The notes under the pieces were generated by a model. The model saw nothing but the letters and a program-made list of their open reading frames with translations. It did no database searches and had not been told where the DNA came from. A DNA stretch of 64,000 bases from Eurosta solidaginis (lineage: Eukaryota > Arthropoda > Insecta > Diptera > Tephritidae), in NCBI RefSeq assembly GCF_040869045.1, contig NC_090321.1, forward strand, positions 132,113,689-132,177,688, written 5' to 3'. A program made the translations under genes and the position numbers. This document shows, in pieces, positions 30,451 to 41,722 of this stretch; within the stretch, counting starts at the first letter, position 1; the number at the start of each line of letters is the position of its first letter.

Positions 30451-30719
30451 ACGCCCTCTATCTTACAGCTCTGCCTCAAAAAGCATATCGTTCATAGTTA
30501 TTATTTTGCTATCTTTTGCGTTCTAAAGCACGACGTAAACGCACCGCCAGAGAAAATTCCTATCACTTTTTATGCAATTGCTCTACTCTATACACTATTC
30601 ATATTCAGAACCGGAGCAGTAGAAGGGTATTTTTTTCTTGCTACTGCTGCTCTGGATTAGCGAACACAAACATTGGTTTAAAAATAAAAATATTGTGTTT
30701 TTATGCTTAAAACTTACCT

Positions 30720-30900
30720 ATGTATACTATAATTATCGAATAATAGTTCAGCACTGATTATTCCAATAATCGACAACGAGCAATAATTAGATTAATCGAT
30801 GATGTACGATTATTCGATTTTAAATAATCGAATTATAAAAATCGAATATTAGAGCATTCGAATACCTCGAATATTCGAATAATCTAATATCACGAGCTCT
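30720..30900. repeat. AT-rich cluster of ATTCGAAT-type palindromes
   Basis: Repeated attattcga and tcgaataat words form many small overlapping palindromes (for example cgaatattcgaataat). No gene. Simple-sequence origin is likely. Confidence 0.5.
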
Positions 30901-31109
30901 AAAAATTGGGCTTCCTGATCTACTGCCTTCATTGAATATAATCTTAAAATGGTCCCGAAAGTAACACCAAAAAAATGGTTCCTTTATTCGAAATTGAAAT
31001 CTAGAAGTGCTAGAGAAAACGGTCTTATCTCACAATTATAATAAAACAATCCTGTCTCAGCCCCGAAAGCCGTCCAAAATTACGTTCAAATATGCCAAAA
31101 TGCACTCTA

Positions 31110-32100
31110 ACGTGCCAACAAATCCTTTCCAGAAAGATCCGATTAAATAAACAAACCAAAACGCTTAAATGCAGCGTGTCTGCGTTTCCTTCTTGTGCAT
31201 ATATTTATTTTCATATGCAGTTTATTATTATAAAAACAATTTCTTTAACATAGTGAACAGGCATCTTCTGATTTCCTTTCACACAACCCTGGAATATTTT
31301 AATAAAAAACATTGAAAATTGCTCTATGCCTAAGTACTCGGGTTTGAGAATTTTACTTTCCTATTGCAACTGAAACTGATATTTTACGTTATTATGGTGA
31401 GTACAAACCCTTTTGCCAAAGCTTGCATTTTATTCTCCGAGCTTACTAAAAAAAATAACTAAGTATATCAGGCGCAAGAAGCTTTACAAATAAATGAAAC
31501 TAGTATCGCCCGTGGTCGAAATTCGACCAACTTGTATTTTTTTCAACTCACTCTATGCATCCAGTGTTGGGGTAGTGCAATAATGCGTTAATAGTTGAGC
31601 AGTGAGTGGAAATATAGCAAACTGATCTATCTTACTTAAAGTTCTCATTAAAATTTTGAATTTGACCTAAGACGTTATAATCTTTGACTGTATTTTCTTA
31701 AATTTTCTACAAACTTTTCAAATGTAATTATAAGTTTTGGTGTGGAGCTCCTTAAAAAAAATATAACAAATATGTAAAATCAAATGAAATTTACATAGAA
31801 TTGTGGTGAAATTACTTGAAATTGAATTGAAAATTTGCTTTTTATTATACGCCGTTGGCGCGCTACCGAAGTTAGTTTTGGGTGCTCGGTTCCCCAGTAG
31901 GCCTATATCACCAATATAAACTACATATACATATATCGCCCATTTACTTCAGTAGCGTCATAATTCAAAAAACACGCATTTTTAGTTAAGAACAAAGAAA
32001 TGTGCTAAAGGAATTTAACCTATTTCACACCACCTGTTAGGTATGCAATCGGCGCTTTACTATTACATATGTATTTATAATTAATTAAATAAAATTATAA
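31110..32100. other. AT-rich sequence without recognisable genes
   Basis: No family resemblance on either strand; isolated small GC-rich spot at about 31850-31900. Confidence 0.5.
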
Positions 32101-32874
32101 TTTGCCATTAATTGTTATAAATGAATTTAGTTAGTTTCAACAAAAGTTAGCTCATTATTTGTGATTTCATGTTTTCTTGAAAACAACTAAAATAAAAAAC
32201 AAATAATCTGTTAAATAAAGACTTATGTATTTACGTGTAAGTAAAATTTGCCACAAAAAATGGGCCGTTCAAAAATTAATTCTATGCACTGCGGCTGATC
32301 AATACAAATCGATTCATATAACTTTTATATGGTTCTACGTATGCTACGTATGCAGCCTGTCAATTGATTGTATGGAAATTTTGTTATCGTATTAATATAT
32401 AGATAGTGGGTAAAATACTGCCTATGAAATACGGCCGCCATGATACCGGATGCCGTTTTCACCTAAAATCAAGGGATGTTTTTTTTCGTTTAATATACAA
32501 ATGGAAAATTTCCGATTCAGTCAAGTTGTATTTAAATAATAATAAAGTAAAATAAGAAATAAAATAAATTAGCATAAAAGACAATTTAATGTTATATTTT
32601 TGTAAATTTTTTGTTTTTTGTTCAGTATAAGACGTACTTTATTTAAAATGAGGATTAAATCTGCAAATGCAAAAACATTTTCGGGCAAATTTGCCATTAA
32701 TTGTTATAAATGAATTTAGTTAGTTTCAACAAAAGTTAACTCATTATTTGTGATTTCATGTTTTCTTGAAAACAACTAAAATAAAAAACAAATAATCTGT
32801 TAAATAAAGACTTATGTATTTACTTGTAAGTAAAATTTGCCACAAAAAATTGGCCGTCCAAAAATTAATTCTAT
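32101..32874. repeat. Pair of 185-bp direct repeats, about 590 bp apart
   Basis: 32101-32284 and 32690-32874 match with only a few differences (gttagctcatt versus gttaactcatt; ttacgtgtaag versus ttacttgtaag). Immediately after the first, 32286-32410 matches 33190-33315 (cgattcatataactttKatatg). The pieces look like parts of one dispersed element shuffled by later events. Confidence 0.85.
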
Positions 32875-33385
32875 TTAAGGCTTTTTAGTACGCTACAAAT
32901 TATTTTGGAACAGTTTTTTAGGATTTTGGTAGAGGCTATTATAGGTAAGTGGCAACATCGGGCACCTTATTTGTATGTACGTGAAACATTTGTGCTTTCG
33001 AATTTAGCAGGGAATCATAAAGGTTTAGGTCATTGAAATTCGCATTAGAACACTTAGATAATTGTTCCCAAAGATGGCGCGCTTGTGCACGAAAATTAAT
33101 TTCGATATTTGTATGAATTATTCGAATTTACAAAAAACTGTTTCTATTAATTATAAACAAATAGAGTAATATTTGTTAACAAAAATATGCGCATGCACTG
33201 ATCAATACGAATCGATTCATATAACTTTGATATGATTTTACGTATGCTAAGTATGCGAAACAGCCTATCAATTGATTGTATGGAAATTTTGTTAGCGTAT
33301 TAATATATAGATATTGTCTATTTGTATGAGTTAAGCTGCGATTGCCCGTATTACTTTAAATGTAAGAAAAAATGTATTTCATTTA

Positions 33386-33897
33386 CAAGGTATAATCGAA
33401 ACAGCTGTCGCTTTGTGCGTCCTGATGTCACGTTGTTTAAATTTTTCCCAAATTATTAAATAAATTATAAAATAAAAAATTGCTTCAAATAAATGTTTTC
33501 ATATATTCAAAGCAATACGGGCAATCCCCGCTTAACTCATACAAATAGACAACATTGGTTAGTTCGTTGTAGTTCTATAAATAGAACAAAAACAGCAACA
33601 ATACGTTTCTTTGAAACCGCTTTACCAACAAGCATAACTTTAACACATAATTACATACAAAGTATGTAGTGTGTAAAAGAATAAAATATGCAAAGAAGGC
33701 AATTGGGAAAAACTTTACAACAACTAAGGCATGACGTGGCTGAATGCGTTTGTAACGCTTCAACCATCGTAGGAGTGCGGGTTCAAATCCCACTCCCGGG
33801 AAAAAAGGCTTTGAAGAGGTTTGCAAGGTATAATCGAAATAGATGTCGCCTTGTCCGTCCTGATGTCACGTTTTTCCCAAATTATTAAATGAAATAT
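33386..33897 (+). mobile_element. tRNA-like SINE composite, third copy
   Basis: The main copy (about 33540-33897) has A box TGGCTGAATGCG at 33737-33748 and B box GGGTTCAAATCCC at 33779-33791. A second 3' end (33386-33490) precedes it, and 33347-33385 is inverted relative to 33484-33530. It is diverged from the 22-23 kb copies, which shows that the palindrome there is a recent rearrangement of an older family. Confidence 0.6.
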
Positions 33898-34314
33898 TTT
33901 TGATTTATTCATTCAAATTTCTTTAGTTGCGGTTTACAAATTTTAAACTCAGTGCACATAATGCAAGAAACTTTAAAAACCTGATACGGTTTCATTTGAA
34001 TTGAAATATCAAACCTGTTGCATTCTTCTAAGCTGAGAATTTGAATGTGCTCATGCAGAGGTCAATTATGTACTATTATTACATACAGTGGGGAGAACAA
34101 ATGAGTACAAGAAGTTTGTGCTCCGTGCCTTAATTACCTACTGCATAAAAATGAAAGTAACAAAGCAAATTAAAAAGATCTTTTTTCCTTTTATATTATG
34201 TTCAATTCTAAACAAAACGGTCCAGAACGCAAATTCGTACGTACTAAATTTTGCACCTTCGAGAAAATTTCAGGTAAGAGCTAATGTTTAGTATTTAGTC
34301 CACTGCCCTTTAAT

Positions 34315-34922
34315 ACGTGTGGCACTTTGTACACGGTTTGGCATACTTTCCACTAAATTCTGTATTATTTCATTTGAAATACTATTCCATTCCCTTTGTA
34401 CCCGCTGCCAAAGCTCTTTTAGATTTGTTGGGATTGATCGGTATTATTCTAGCCGTCTTTTCACAATGGACCACAAATTCTCAATCGGATCAAGTTCAAG
34501 ACTTTGCGCTGGCCACTATATCAATACGAATTTTCGCTCCGAAAGCCATTCCTTCACGATTTTGGGGGTTGCCATCCTGCTGAAATATGAGTATTTCGTC
34601 AGGATAGGCGCTCCTGTCCACAAAATCAGGTAAATGGGTCTGGAAATATGCAAGTCGTCTTCTGGCAACCAAAATAATACGTTCAAAATCGTGAAGGAAT
34701 GGCTTTCGGAGGGAAAATACTTATTGATATAGTGGCCAGCGAAAATTCTCGAACTCAATCCGATTGAGAATTTGTGGTCCATTGTGAAAAGACGGCTAGG
34801 ACAATACCGATCAATCAATCCCAACAAATCTAAAAAAGCTTTGGCATCGGGTACAAAGAAAATGGAATGGTAATTCAAATGAAATAATACAGAATTTGGT
34901 GGAAAGCATGCTAAACCGTGTA
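34315..34922. pseudogene. Tc1 transposase C-terminal halves, facing each other
   Basis: On the plus strand 34660-34900 reads, with a frameshift, LNPIENLWSIVKRRLGQYRS and NPNKSKKALASGTKKMEW, the N-P-I-E-N-x-W box with the last catalytic acid. The left half encodes the same region on the minus strand with stops (FVVHCEKTARIIPINPNKSK). The N-terminal DNA-binding domain and first catalytic Asp are absent from both. Confidence 0.8.
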
Positions 34923-35443
34923 AAATAAAATATCTCTCCGTTCGATTTATAAGAAAGCGACTTGCGTTTATTAATCATATATTTTCTTGATTTACATATA
35001 TCAAAACGACTTGCTTTTATCAATTATGTGTTTTGATCGAGCGACTAGCGTATTCAAGGTACGGTTGTTTTATGATCTGCTGAAATGCTACCGTTTGCCA
35101 AAATACCTCGAGCTTTGGGTTTTTCCTCTAAATCAATTGTTTTCTCGCATTTTTTTATCGGAATGGCTTTGGTGACCAAAGTCCACTTTACTAGGTATTC
35201 GCGTTTGTCTTCATTTTGTGTGCAGCAACAATTCTGTTGGAGTTTTTTATGCTCTTTCCTATTGTCATCAGGCGATAATACCGTTGAAGTTTTTTTGTGC
35301 TTTGCTCGCGGTACTAATATCATTATTACTAATGATAGTTACGTTTTTGCGTTTATAACCCAGCAACAGTTTGGCCTCACATTCAACCCAGCATTACATA
35401 TGGGAGGGTAGCATAAGTTTTTGGATGGTACCTCTTGTTAACT
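34923..35443 (-). repeat. LTR A, 521 bp (3' LTR of the left copy)
   Basis: Differs from the other two at cgcattttttt (cgtattttttt in B and C) and caattctgttgg (caattcagttgg in B and C). The purine tract lies next to it at 35444-35455 (ATCCCCCTTGTT on the plus strand). Confidence 0.92.
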
Positions 35444-35767
35444 ATCCCCCTTGTTAAGCTCGAAACGTCCCGGTTCGGAATGTCATAAAGTTCGGGGCAA
35501 TGTCATTTATGAGATCATTTAAGCTTCATTGGCAAGATGGATTAACTCTGTTTGCATAGCCGCTCCTCTTTACAATTTAGAATTAATATAAATATTTAGG
35601 TATATAGACTAGTGCTTAATCTACATACAATTAACAAAAATCGAAATTGGTTTTCTTAAGTAGTTCTGTAACAATTCAAAGTTGGCTTGTGGAATATTAT
35701 AATAACAATAACAATAGACGTTTCTTGCATTTTTCAAATAATTAGTTTCACATCGGGTAAAATTACT

Positions 35768-38700
35768 TTATCGAAGGTTGCTCTTGTGGATTTTTTTTCC
35801 GTCGATTAATACTGTGGTGCCGAGGTCTTTTTCAATAGCCTTCTCAACATAAATCCTATCTAGCTTACCTCCAAGTCTTTTGTTTCGCTTTAAAAAAACC
35901 TTTTCCCCGGGGTGATAATTTTTTAATTTTTTTCCTAGGTTATTTCTGCTCAAAATTCTTTGTTGGGATTCCGTCAACTTTTGTCTTACAATGGCCAGTT
36001 CCTCTCTCGAGCAATTGTGAAATACATCGGTTGGCTTCGCATTGATGACAGAGTGGATACTGCAATTATACTTATGTGTCGCCAACAAAACTAAATCGAC
36101 CGTTTCGTATATTTTTTGTTGCTCTTTTATGCAACGCGATATTTCTAGCAAGGTGGAGTGAAACCGTTCCACCTGGCCATTGCTTTCACTGTGGAGAGTG
36201 GGTATAAAAAATTGCTCGATAGAAAAATTGTCTCTTAGTAAGCTCTTAATTAGATCTGAATGAAACGCTTTTTCATTGTCAGAAACGATTGTTTTGGTAT
36301 TATTGAAAGTCAGTAAAATTTCCAGCAGGGCATATTTAATGTCAATTGAGGATCTAGATGTAATGGGTTTAACTATAGCAAACTTGGATAATTTATCAAC
36401 GCATGTTAGAAAATGGTATTTACCGGTCATAAAAATATCCATGTGAAGGATTTCTCCTGGAAGGTGAGGGATAGGAGTTTTGCCTATTCCAGGATCAGGT
36501 GGTTTCCTCTGGTATTTATTTTCAAGGCATATTTTACAATTTGCAATCATCGCTTGCAACATTTTTTTCATTTTTGGAAAAAAGTATTCTCGAGATATTT
36601 GTTGGAAATTTTCGTACAAACCACGATGAGCACAGTTATGTTCCGCTGCTATTGTTTCTAACTGGTCGTCTTTGTTGACCAAGTCTATGACGAAAATTTC
36701 GGTATGGATGAATTTAACGCCTGGAAATGCTAACTTTAGGGTATTTTGTATCAATGCCAAAGTCGGGAGGTCACAGTGAATACCGTTGGTAACGTTGGGA
36801 TTAATAACAGATTTAAGACACTGAATTAGGTTTGCGGTGTTGTCGAAAAAGATTGTATGCCTAACCAGTTTTTGAAAAAGGATCTTCGTGGTTCTACTGA
36901 ATGTGTTTGATTCAGATAACACTATCTGATTTCTAAACTGATTAATAGGGCATTTAACAGATTTAATGACATGAGTTGAGGACTCCTCACTGTGAACACT
37001 TTCGCTTTTCTCAATAGAATTCAAGTTGTGACAGTATTGTCTGGAGAGCGCATCTGCAACCTTGTTATCTTTTCCAGGTTTGTAGTGAAATGTAGGTGAA
37101 AATTCTTCTATAAAGGCTTTCCATCTTTTCATTTTGGCATTTGGATTCTTATCCGAAATGGCAAATATGAGTGGCTGGTGATCTGTGAAAATATTTATGT
37201 TTTTTATTCCGTATAAATAATGCCGAATTCTTTTCAGTGCACACACAATCGCAAGCAGCTCACGTTCATTGGTTGCATAGTTTTGTTCACAAGGTGATAG
37301 TGTTCGTGAAATCATGGTGATTGGGCGACCGTTTTGGGATAAAACCGCACCCAGTGCAATACACGAAGCATCGGTTGTTAGCTCAAATGGTCGGCTATAA
37401 TCCGGATATTGTAGTAAAACGTCGTCGGAAGCTAGCACCTGTTTTATCTTTTCAAACGCTTGGAGTGCTTCTGAGCTGAGAACGATTTTTACGCTTTTTG
37501 ACCTATGTGCACTGATGTTCCCATTCTCACCTTGAAGATATGCAGTCAGAGGTTTGACTATAGCAGCATAGTCTCTTACAAAACGTCGATAGTATCCAGA
37601 TAGGCCGAGGAACGACCGTAATGCTCGAAGGGTTTTAGGGGGTTCGTAATTAATAATATCGTGCACTTTATCTGGACAAGTTTTTATACCCTTTTCGGAT
37701 ACTAAAAAACTCAAAAACTCTACCTCCGTTTTGAAAAACTTTGATTTTTCAGGTGATACTCTCATCCCCGCTTTCTCTAATTTTTTAAGAACATTATCTA
37801 TGTCTCTTAAATGAGACTCTTCATCGGGAGAATAAATAATTATATCGTCCACTTAAACATGACAAAATTTTCCTATACCTTCTCGTAAAACGTCGTCTAT
37901 TGCCCTTTGAAATATGCTGGGCGCATTTCTCAATCCAAAAGGCAGCCGACAGAATTCGTACTTTCCGTTATTAATGCTGAACGCCGTTTTTTGCATATCC
38001 TCCTCACACATGATAATTTGGTGAAAACCTGACTTCAGATCTAAAGTAGTGAAGTATTTGGATTTTCCTAAATTAGCCAAAATTACGGAAGTATCTGGTA
38101 TGGGGTATCGATCAGGGATAGTTTTTTCATTGATCTTCCTAAAGTCTATAACCATGCGCAACTTGGGCTTTCCATTCTCATCGAGGCCTTTTTTTGATAC
38201 CACGTGAACTGGTGAATTATAGGGCGAGCATGACTTTCTAATAATGCCATCTTTGAGAAGTGTTTCAATTTCCTTGTTAATAAACGGAGCCACTGAAATA
38301 GGGTACGGATAACTTTTACTGTATATTGGTTCGTTAGTAGTTGTACGGATTCTTCCCTTCACGGAGGTGTTGTATGGCAACGCTCTATCTGGATCAGCAA
38401 AAGCGGTTACATTGGTGTTAATTATCTGACGAAATTGAGCTTCAAAACAAGGTGGAACTGAGTCGGTCTCTATTGTTATTAAATTGACCTGGTCACTTGG
38501 GAGATGTTGTAATTTAACTTTGCCATTCTGATAAAGTAAACACCCTCTATCAGTGACGATATTTGCTTTAATTTTCCTGAGAAACTCATACCCTATGATA
38601 CCGTCGAACATATTTAAATTTGGAAGTAAGTAAAATGTTGAGGTATGGTCTAGAATATTAATTAAGCATTTTTTATTAATGATATTCGTACCATTAATGG

Positions 38701-38860
38701 ACTTCAAACGGAACGGCTTTTCTAAAAGTTTAACACCTTGGAGAAATGAAAATTTTTTTATATAATTTTTCGACGTACCTGTATCAATTAAAATACGAAG
38801 CTCCTGCCCGTTTCTAGTTGTTTTAGTAATATACGGCAGGAGCGGATTTAGTTTAAAAAA
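35768..38860 (-). pseudogene. Pol polyprotein, left copy; one nonsense codon at the RT active site
   Basis: Entered by -1 frameshift from gag at 38854-38860. Domains in order: protease with LIDTGTSKNYI (38777-38785 for Asp-Thr-Gly); RT with VIDFRKINEKTIPDRYPIP, FTTLDLKSGFHQI and LPFGLRNAPSIFQ; TAA at 37853-37855 at the first position of the Y-x-D-D box; then VDDIIIYSPDEE and the rest of RT; RNase H (ELTTDASCIALGAVLSQ, ATNERELLAIV, FTDHQPL); integrase with HRGLYENFQQ and CKICLENK zinc residues, HMDIFMTG, VSDNEKAF and NGQVERFHST; C-terminal GEKVFLKRNKRLGGKLDR. Apart from the one stop the frame is open for over 1000 codons. Env is missing. Copies of this kind belong to insect endogenous retro-elements. 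Confidence 0.92.
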
Positions 38861-40089
38861 TTGATTACGTCATACTGATCTTCAGTATCATCTCCCTCTT
38901 CGCGACTAAAATAACCATTGTGTGGATCATATTCACGTTTGTAGCAATCCCTACACTCGACACCTTCACGCGCTTCACCCTTACACCCTATGTTGTCATT
39001 ATTTGAAAAATATTCTAATTCATCTGGCATAAAGTTAATTTTCTGGGCCTTTTTAATTGGTACTCGGTCGGAATTCGATTGCTCCCGAGCTCGTTTATAC
39101 GCCACTTGCTGGTTCGAATTTGGATTCTGTGTATATGTGTAGATATTAGGCTTAGAAAAATGTTTGCTATGCTGCTGCTGTGGCATATTCGGATAGTTGG
39201 AATGATTACGTTGTCTGTAAAAGTATGAACTATTATCAACTTCCATAGGAGTTGGCATAGGTGTAACATTAGAGTAGGGACGTTGTTGGTATTGGGATAG
39301 TGGTGCTTTTGATTTGTTAGGTTTTAATGTGTTACCCATTGCGAATGCTTGCGCAAAGTCATATCGCATATGACTCGTTTGGAGTTCTTGTGCGACTGCA
39401 AGAGCAGATGGAAGATCTTTCGGCCTTGCTGAAAAGAGTATGTCACACATAGGGCGACGAAGCCCAGATATGAAGACGCGCAATGCATTCTCCCTGGCAC
39501 GATCATTAAGAGCTGCAATAACATCACTATTTCCACTATGAGTCATAATTTGCTTATTTATAATTAAAGATAGCTGCTTATCTACCTTGTTGTAGTATTC
39601 TGCAATGGACAAATTATCTTGTCTCAAAATACTTAGCTCATTTTCCATTACGTATAATGGCCTTTTATCAGCATAAGTTTGGTCGAGCCTAGAAATGATT
39701 GCCTTATAATTTAGAACAGTATTAAATGATGCGAGAGTAGTGTTGGCAGAATCCACGATCTTATTTCTAAAGATACCCATTGCTACATAATACTTCTCCG
39801 ATCCCTCCTTGTAGTAAGTCATTGCAAACTCGGCTGCACTTCGCCAAGCCGGGTACGTGGAAGATTCGCCTTTAAACTCAGGCAGAGATTTAATTAAGTC
39901 TAAGCTGGCATTGTTCTGTTCAATTAATGGGTTTATGGAAACTGGTAAAAGCGGTTCCACACTGGGTGGTCCCAACCGGTTAACGGCTAAAGTTAGACGT
40001 TGTATCTGCTCTTCAAGCTCCTGCCTAGTATGTTCATTAGACGTATTAACGATTTCTAGCACTTGCTCTCTGCTAAGAAACATTTTCAA
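38848..40089 (-). CDS. Gag, left copy (413 aa, intact)
   Basis: The frame starts MKMFLSREQVLEIVNTSNEH and shows a capsid-like helical core with SLPEFKGESSTYPAWRSAAE, NKIVDSANTTLASFNTVLNY and LRQDNLSIAEYYNKVDKQLS, as in errantivirus-clade Gag. CCHC knuckles are absent, usual for that clade; a Gln/Asn/Pro-rich tail (residues about 260-345) and an acidic end (EEGDDTEDQYDV) follow. The protein is identical in the right copy. It forms the particle that packages the element RNA. Confidence 0.9.
   Translation of the reverse strand: MKMFLSREQVLEIVNTSNEHTRQELEEQIQRLTLAVNRLGPPSVEPLLPVSINPLIEQNNASLDLIKSLPEFKGESSTYPAWRSAAEFAMTYYKEGSEKYYVAMGIFRNKIVDSANTTLASFNTVLNYKAIISRLDQTYADKRPLYVMENELSILRQDNLSIAEYYNKVDKQLSLIINKQIMTHSGNSDVIAALNDRARENALRVFISGLRRPMCDILFSARPKDLPSALAVAQELQTSHMRYDFAQAFAMGNTLKPNKSKAPLSQYQQRPYSNVTPMPTPMEVDNSSYFYRQRNHSNYPNMPQQQHSKHFSKPNIYTYTQNPNSNQQVAYKRAREQSNSDRVPIKKAQKINFMPDELEYFSNNDNIGCKGEAREGVECRDCYKREYDPHNGYFSREEGDDTEDQYDVINFLN
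38854..38860 (-). promoter_or_regulatory. -1 ribosomal frameshift slippery site, TTTTTTA (left copy)
   Basis: In the gag frame the bases read AAT TTT TTA AAC TAA, which contains the canonical X-XXY-YYZ heptamer T-TTT-TTA two codons before the gag stop at 38848-38850. Slipping back one base enters the pol frame exactly. A downstream pseudoknot was not modelled. Confidence 0.8.
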
Positions 40090-40860
40090 TTATAAATCAA
40101 CCTCTCAATCAAAGACTTGGTTTACAAAATGATACAATTTATTTTATTTGAAAGGGCTATTATATGCACGAGAGATATCTGAACTTTAAAAGTCCTCGAC
40201 AGCACAACAAAATCACTTCTATAAAATTTGAAATTTATCATAAATTTTGAAGCGAACAGCTCCCACAAGATGCCCTTTGGTTTGTAGATTTATATTAATA
40301 AAACTGGAAAAGTTGTTGAGTTTTAGCTTAATTGTATTATAAATCTGACGAGCTTAAAATTTTCGTAGCACGTGCTTCTAAAAATGCACTACTTATTATT
40401 TCAATTACATATAAGTATTTGAGTTACAGTTTTCATAAAGGACTTAAAGAAACTTTAGTGCAACTCACTACTTCCTACAGAATTTTAACGTCGCAATCAT
40501 ATGACAAAACTAATTTTAAGGTATTTAGCGCTTCTTTTAACTTCCTATAAAGTCTTTTTTTTTTTTTAAGCACTAATAAGAAATGCACGTGAGTTATATT
40601 TTTGGAACAAAATTAAAATGCGGATTTTTTTTTAAGGTTTTGTAGAACACCGTTTTTAAACACTTAAAAGAACTTTTAGTGCACTGATTCAAAAACACAA
40701 AATTTTTTTTTTTTTTTAAATCCACTTAACCAACATTTGAAATATCACTTACAATTGTATTAATTTAATAGAGAATCCTATGGTCCTTTGTCCTCAGCAA
40801 TGATTTCATGTTGGTTCTTAGCAGCTTCTCAGGGGTCCTATGATCCTTTTGTTTCTAAAG
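40090..40860 (-). other. Untranslated leader of the left copy
   Basis: About 770 AT-rich bases between primer site and gag, with several T runs of 8-14 on the plus strand (near 40557, 40627 and 40700). No open frame of note. Confidence 0.7.
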
Positions 40861-40878
40861 CCTTCTAGTTGGGCGCCA
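40861..40878 (-). other. Primer-binding site, tRNA-Lys type (left copy)
   Basis: Minus-strand TGGCGCCCAACTAGAAGG overlaps the last base of LTR B by one nucleotide, as in other gypsy-clade elements. The same site for the right copy is at 46817-46834. Confidence 0.85.
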
Positions 40879-41398
40879 AATAAAATATCTCTCCGTTCGA
40901 TTTATAAGAAAGCGACTTGCGTTTATTAATCATATATTTTCTTGATTTACATATATCAAAACGACTTGCTTTTATCAATTATGTGTTTTGATCGAGCGAC
41001 TAGCGTATTCAAGGTACGGTTGTTTTATGATCTGCTGAAATGCTACCGTTTGCCAAAATACCTCGAGCTTTGGGTTTTTCCTCTAAATCAATTGTTTTCT
41101 CGTATTTTTTTATCGGAATGGCTTTGGTGACCAAAGTCCACTTTACTAGGTATTCGCGTTTGTCTTCATTTTGTGTGCAGCAACAATTCAGTTGGAGTTT
41201 TTTATGCTCTTTCCTATTGTCATCAGGCGATAATACCGTTGAAGTTTTTTTGTGCTTTGCTCGCGGTACTAATATCATTATTACTAATGATAGTTACGTT
41301 TTTGCGTTTATAACCCAGCAACAGTTTGGCCTCACATTCAACCCAGCATTACATATGGGAGGGTAGCATAAGTTTTTGGATGGTACCTCTTGTTAACT
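40878..41398 (-). repeat. LTR B, 521 bp (shared between the two copies)
   Basis: Serves as 5' LTR of the left copy and 3' LTR of the right copy. No target duplication flanks it, which argues that it arose by recombination and not by a second insertion. Confidence 0.92.
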
Positions 41399-41722
41399 AT
41401 CCCCCTTGTTAAGCTCGAAACGTCCCGGTTCGGAATGTCATAAAGTTCGGGGCAATGTCATTTATGAGATCATTTAAGCTTCATTGGCAAGATGGATTAA
41501 CTCTGTTTGCATAGCCGCTCCTCTTTACAATTTAGAATTAATATAAATATTTAGGTATATAGACTAGTGCTTAATCTACATACAATTAACAAAAATCGAA
41601 ATTGGTTTTCTTAAGTAGTTCTGTAACAATTCAAAGTTGGCTTGTGGAATATTATAATAACAATAACAATAGACGTTTCTTGCATTTTTCAAATAATTAG
41701 TTTCACATCGGGTAAAATTACT

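Noticed and set aside
34317..34633. Overlapping 88- and 104-codon plus frames
   Set aside because: They are antisense shadows of the inverted Tc1 transposase half on the minus strand.
35054..35411. Open frames inside LTR A, repeated in LTRs B and C
   Set aside because: They lie wholly in LTR sequence on both strands, with no protein family features, and repeat only because the LTRs do.
37853..37855. Stop in the RT box as a functional programmed readthrough site
   Set aside because: Retro-element readthrough stops usually lie between gag and pol, not in the catalytic box, and a -1 site already serves gag-pol; kept only as a remote alternative.
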